DNA of 35,019 nucleotides, taken from NCBI GenBank assembly GCA_030740295.1, contig JASLXP010000922.1:1-35019 (forward strand). The letters are read 5' to 3'. Source of the DNA: Planctomycetota bacterium. GTDB taxonomy: Bacteria > Planctomycetota > PUPC01 > JACPCR01. The first letter of the stretch is position 1. Every line of letters starts with the position of its first letter. The notes beneath the pieces are model-generated. The model did not search any database, was not told the origin of the DNA, and saw nothing but the letters and a program-made list of their open reading frames with translations. This document shows positions 34,303 through 35,019 of this stretch, piece by piece. Made by a program: the position numbers and the translations under genes.

Positions 34303-35019
34303 ATGTCTTTCAGCGTTCCAAACAGCGACCTTCGAGCAATCGTACCGATTTCGGCGGGCATCATTTCATTGCCTTCGTCTGTGCCGGCGGCCAGTTCCCC
34401 AACTCTTCAATTGCTCGGGATGATCAATGAGGAGCGGCAGCTTAGTGGGCTTGGTGATCTCGAACTCGATTCGGACCTCAATCGCGTGGCCCTGGCGCAT
34501 TCTCGGGACATGCTTGAGAACGATTTCTTCGCACATGAATCTGACTCCACAGGCAGACTCAAGGATCGGCTGGAACAGAGCAACATTGCCTTTCATGTCG
34601 CCGGCGAGAATCTCGGACTCGCCTCGTCGCTGGCGGAAATAAATCGGATTCTCTTCGAGAGCCCGGGTCATCGGGCCAACCTGTTGAATCCTGAATTTAC
34701 CAACGTCGGCCTCGGGATTGTCAATAAGGAGGACGGCTCATTCCTGGTGACGCAGGTCTTCCTGCGACCTCCTGCCGGGCCGACCGGAAGCAGAGCAATG
34801 GAACGGGAAGCCGTTGGGCAAATGAATGCGGAACGCGTCGCCAATCGGACACCACCGCTGGTGACCGACCCCGTCATGCAGGAGGCTGCCAGAGCCAACA
34901 GCAACGAGGTCGCGCGAACCGGCCAGATCGATATCGAGAGACTGCAGAGCCAAATCGAAGTTCGGCATCCCGCGGCGACGGACATTCACGCATTCGTCTT
35001 CCAGAATCCGTCCATCAAT
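34303..35019 (+). CDS. CAP-domain (SCP/PR-1-like) protein, 3' end outside window
   Basis: The frame is open from 34225 to the window end; ATG 34303 is the first start. The N-terminus has a modest hydrophobic segment (AIVPISAGIISLPSSVPAAS), possibly an export signal. Residues about 40-150 are a CAP domain: LLGMINEERQ, ALAHSRDMLENDFFAHES, HVAGENLGLAS and GHRANLLNPEFTNVGLGIV. A second, weaker MNAERV segment (about 175-235) looks like a degenerate repeat of the same domain. Bacterial CAP proteins are mostly secreted or surface-associated with unclear roles. The distal part is not visible. No Shine-Dalgarno site is obvious. Confidence 0.75.
   Translation, partial: MSFSVPNSDLRAIVPISAGIISLPSSVPAASSPTLQLLGMINEERQLSGLGDLELDSDLNRVALAHSRDMLENDFFAHESDSTGRLKDRLEQSNIAFHVAGENLGLASSLAEINRILFESPGHRANLLNPEFTNVGLGIVNKEDGSFLVTQVFLRPPAGPTGSRAMEREAVGQMNAERVANRTPPLVTDPVMQEAARANSNEVARTGQIDIERLQSQIEVRHPAATDIHAFVFQNPSIN

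Noticed and set aside
1..35019. tRNA or rRNA genes
   Set aside because: No cloverleaf-like or rRNA-like sequence was recognised in the gaps, though no covariance search could be run.

Overview
The window looks like a chromosome segment from a heterotrophic bacterium of the Planctomycetes-Verrucomicrobia-Lentisphaerae/Hydrogenedentes kind. The grounds are a heme-binding domain of the Pirellula/Verrucomicrobium type, three sulfatases, several uroporphyrinogen-decarboxylase (URO-D)-like proteins, a DUF6785/DUF6784-type membrane protein, a DUF4838 protein, a DUF1080 protein and very large secreted beta-sandwich proteins. This assignment is inferred from family content; there is no rRNA or other phylogenetic marker. 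No tRNA, rRNA, CRISPR array, integrase or intact transposase was seen.

Layout. 1-573: the 3' end of a heme-binding protein (+). 603-3556: a two-sulfatase operon (-), divergent from a MOSC protein and a GH42-like secreted protein (+, 3662-6570). 6571-6924: a gene-free stretch dominated by a nested long palindrome between convergent genes. 6925-8647: two damaged genes, a response regulator lacking its N-terminus (-) and a HEAT/cyclic-nucleotide-binding protein lacking its N-terminus and carrying a frameshift (+), which meet 5' end to 5' end. 8650-12833: a same-strand run of an intact cyclic-nucleotide-binding protein, a JmjC-like cupin (4-base overlap), an SDR dehydrogenase and a large multi-spanning membrane protein. 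12863-12998: a second repeat cluster, again between convergent genes, one copy of which encodes the end of the next gene. 12976-15245: two overlapping URO-D-like genes (-). 15511-16290: a sugar isomerase-like TIM barrel (+). 16361-19693: a 1110-residue DUF4838/CBM9-like/TPR protein (-). 19959-21026: a C45 acyltransferase-like protein (+). 21064-23606: an unrecognised TIM-barrel-like protein plus a third URO-D-like protein (-). 23784-24788: a transglutaminase-like protein (+). 24803-30010: a third sulfatase followed by a 1209-residue secreted protein with a threefold repeated module (-). 30253-30849: a small DUF1080 protein (+). 30895-34204: methyltransferase, beta-propeller remnant and tandem alpha/beta hydrolase (-). 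34303-35019: a CAP-domain protein running off the end (+).

Read together, the intact genes suggest breakdown of sulfated and otherwise decorated carbohydrate. Exported sulfatases, an esterase-like hydrolase, a GH42-like enzyme and large carbohydrate-binding proteins would act outside the cytoplasm. A possible OPT-like transporter, a dehydrogenase, an isomerase, DUF1080 and URO-D-like proteins would act inside. Only one of the three URO-D-like proteins keeps the HxCG motif of zinc/corrinoid methyltransferases, so methyl transfer is likely for at most that one. The strand changes nearly every one or two genes, so this is a mosaic of small transcription units. Two gene remnants and two palindromic repeat clusters show the region has been rearranged. 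The least conventional unit is the cyclic-nucleotide-binding protein translationally coupled to a JmjC-like cupin beside the broken regulator pair.
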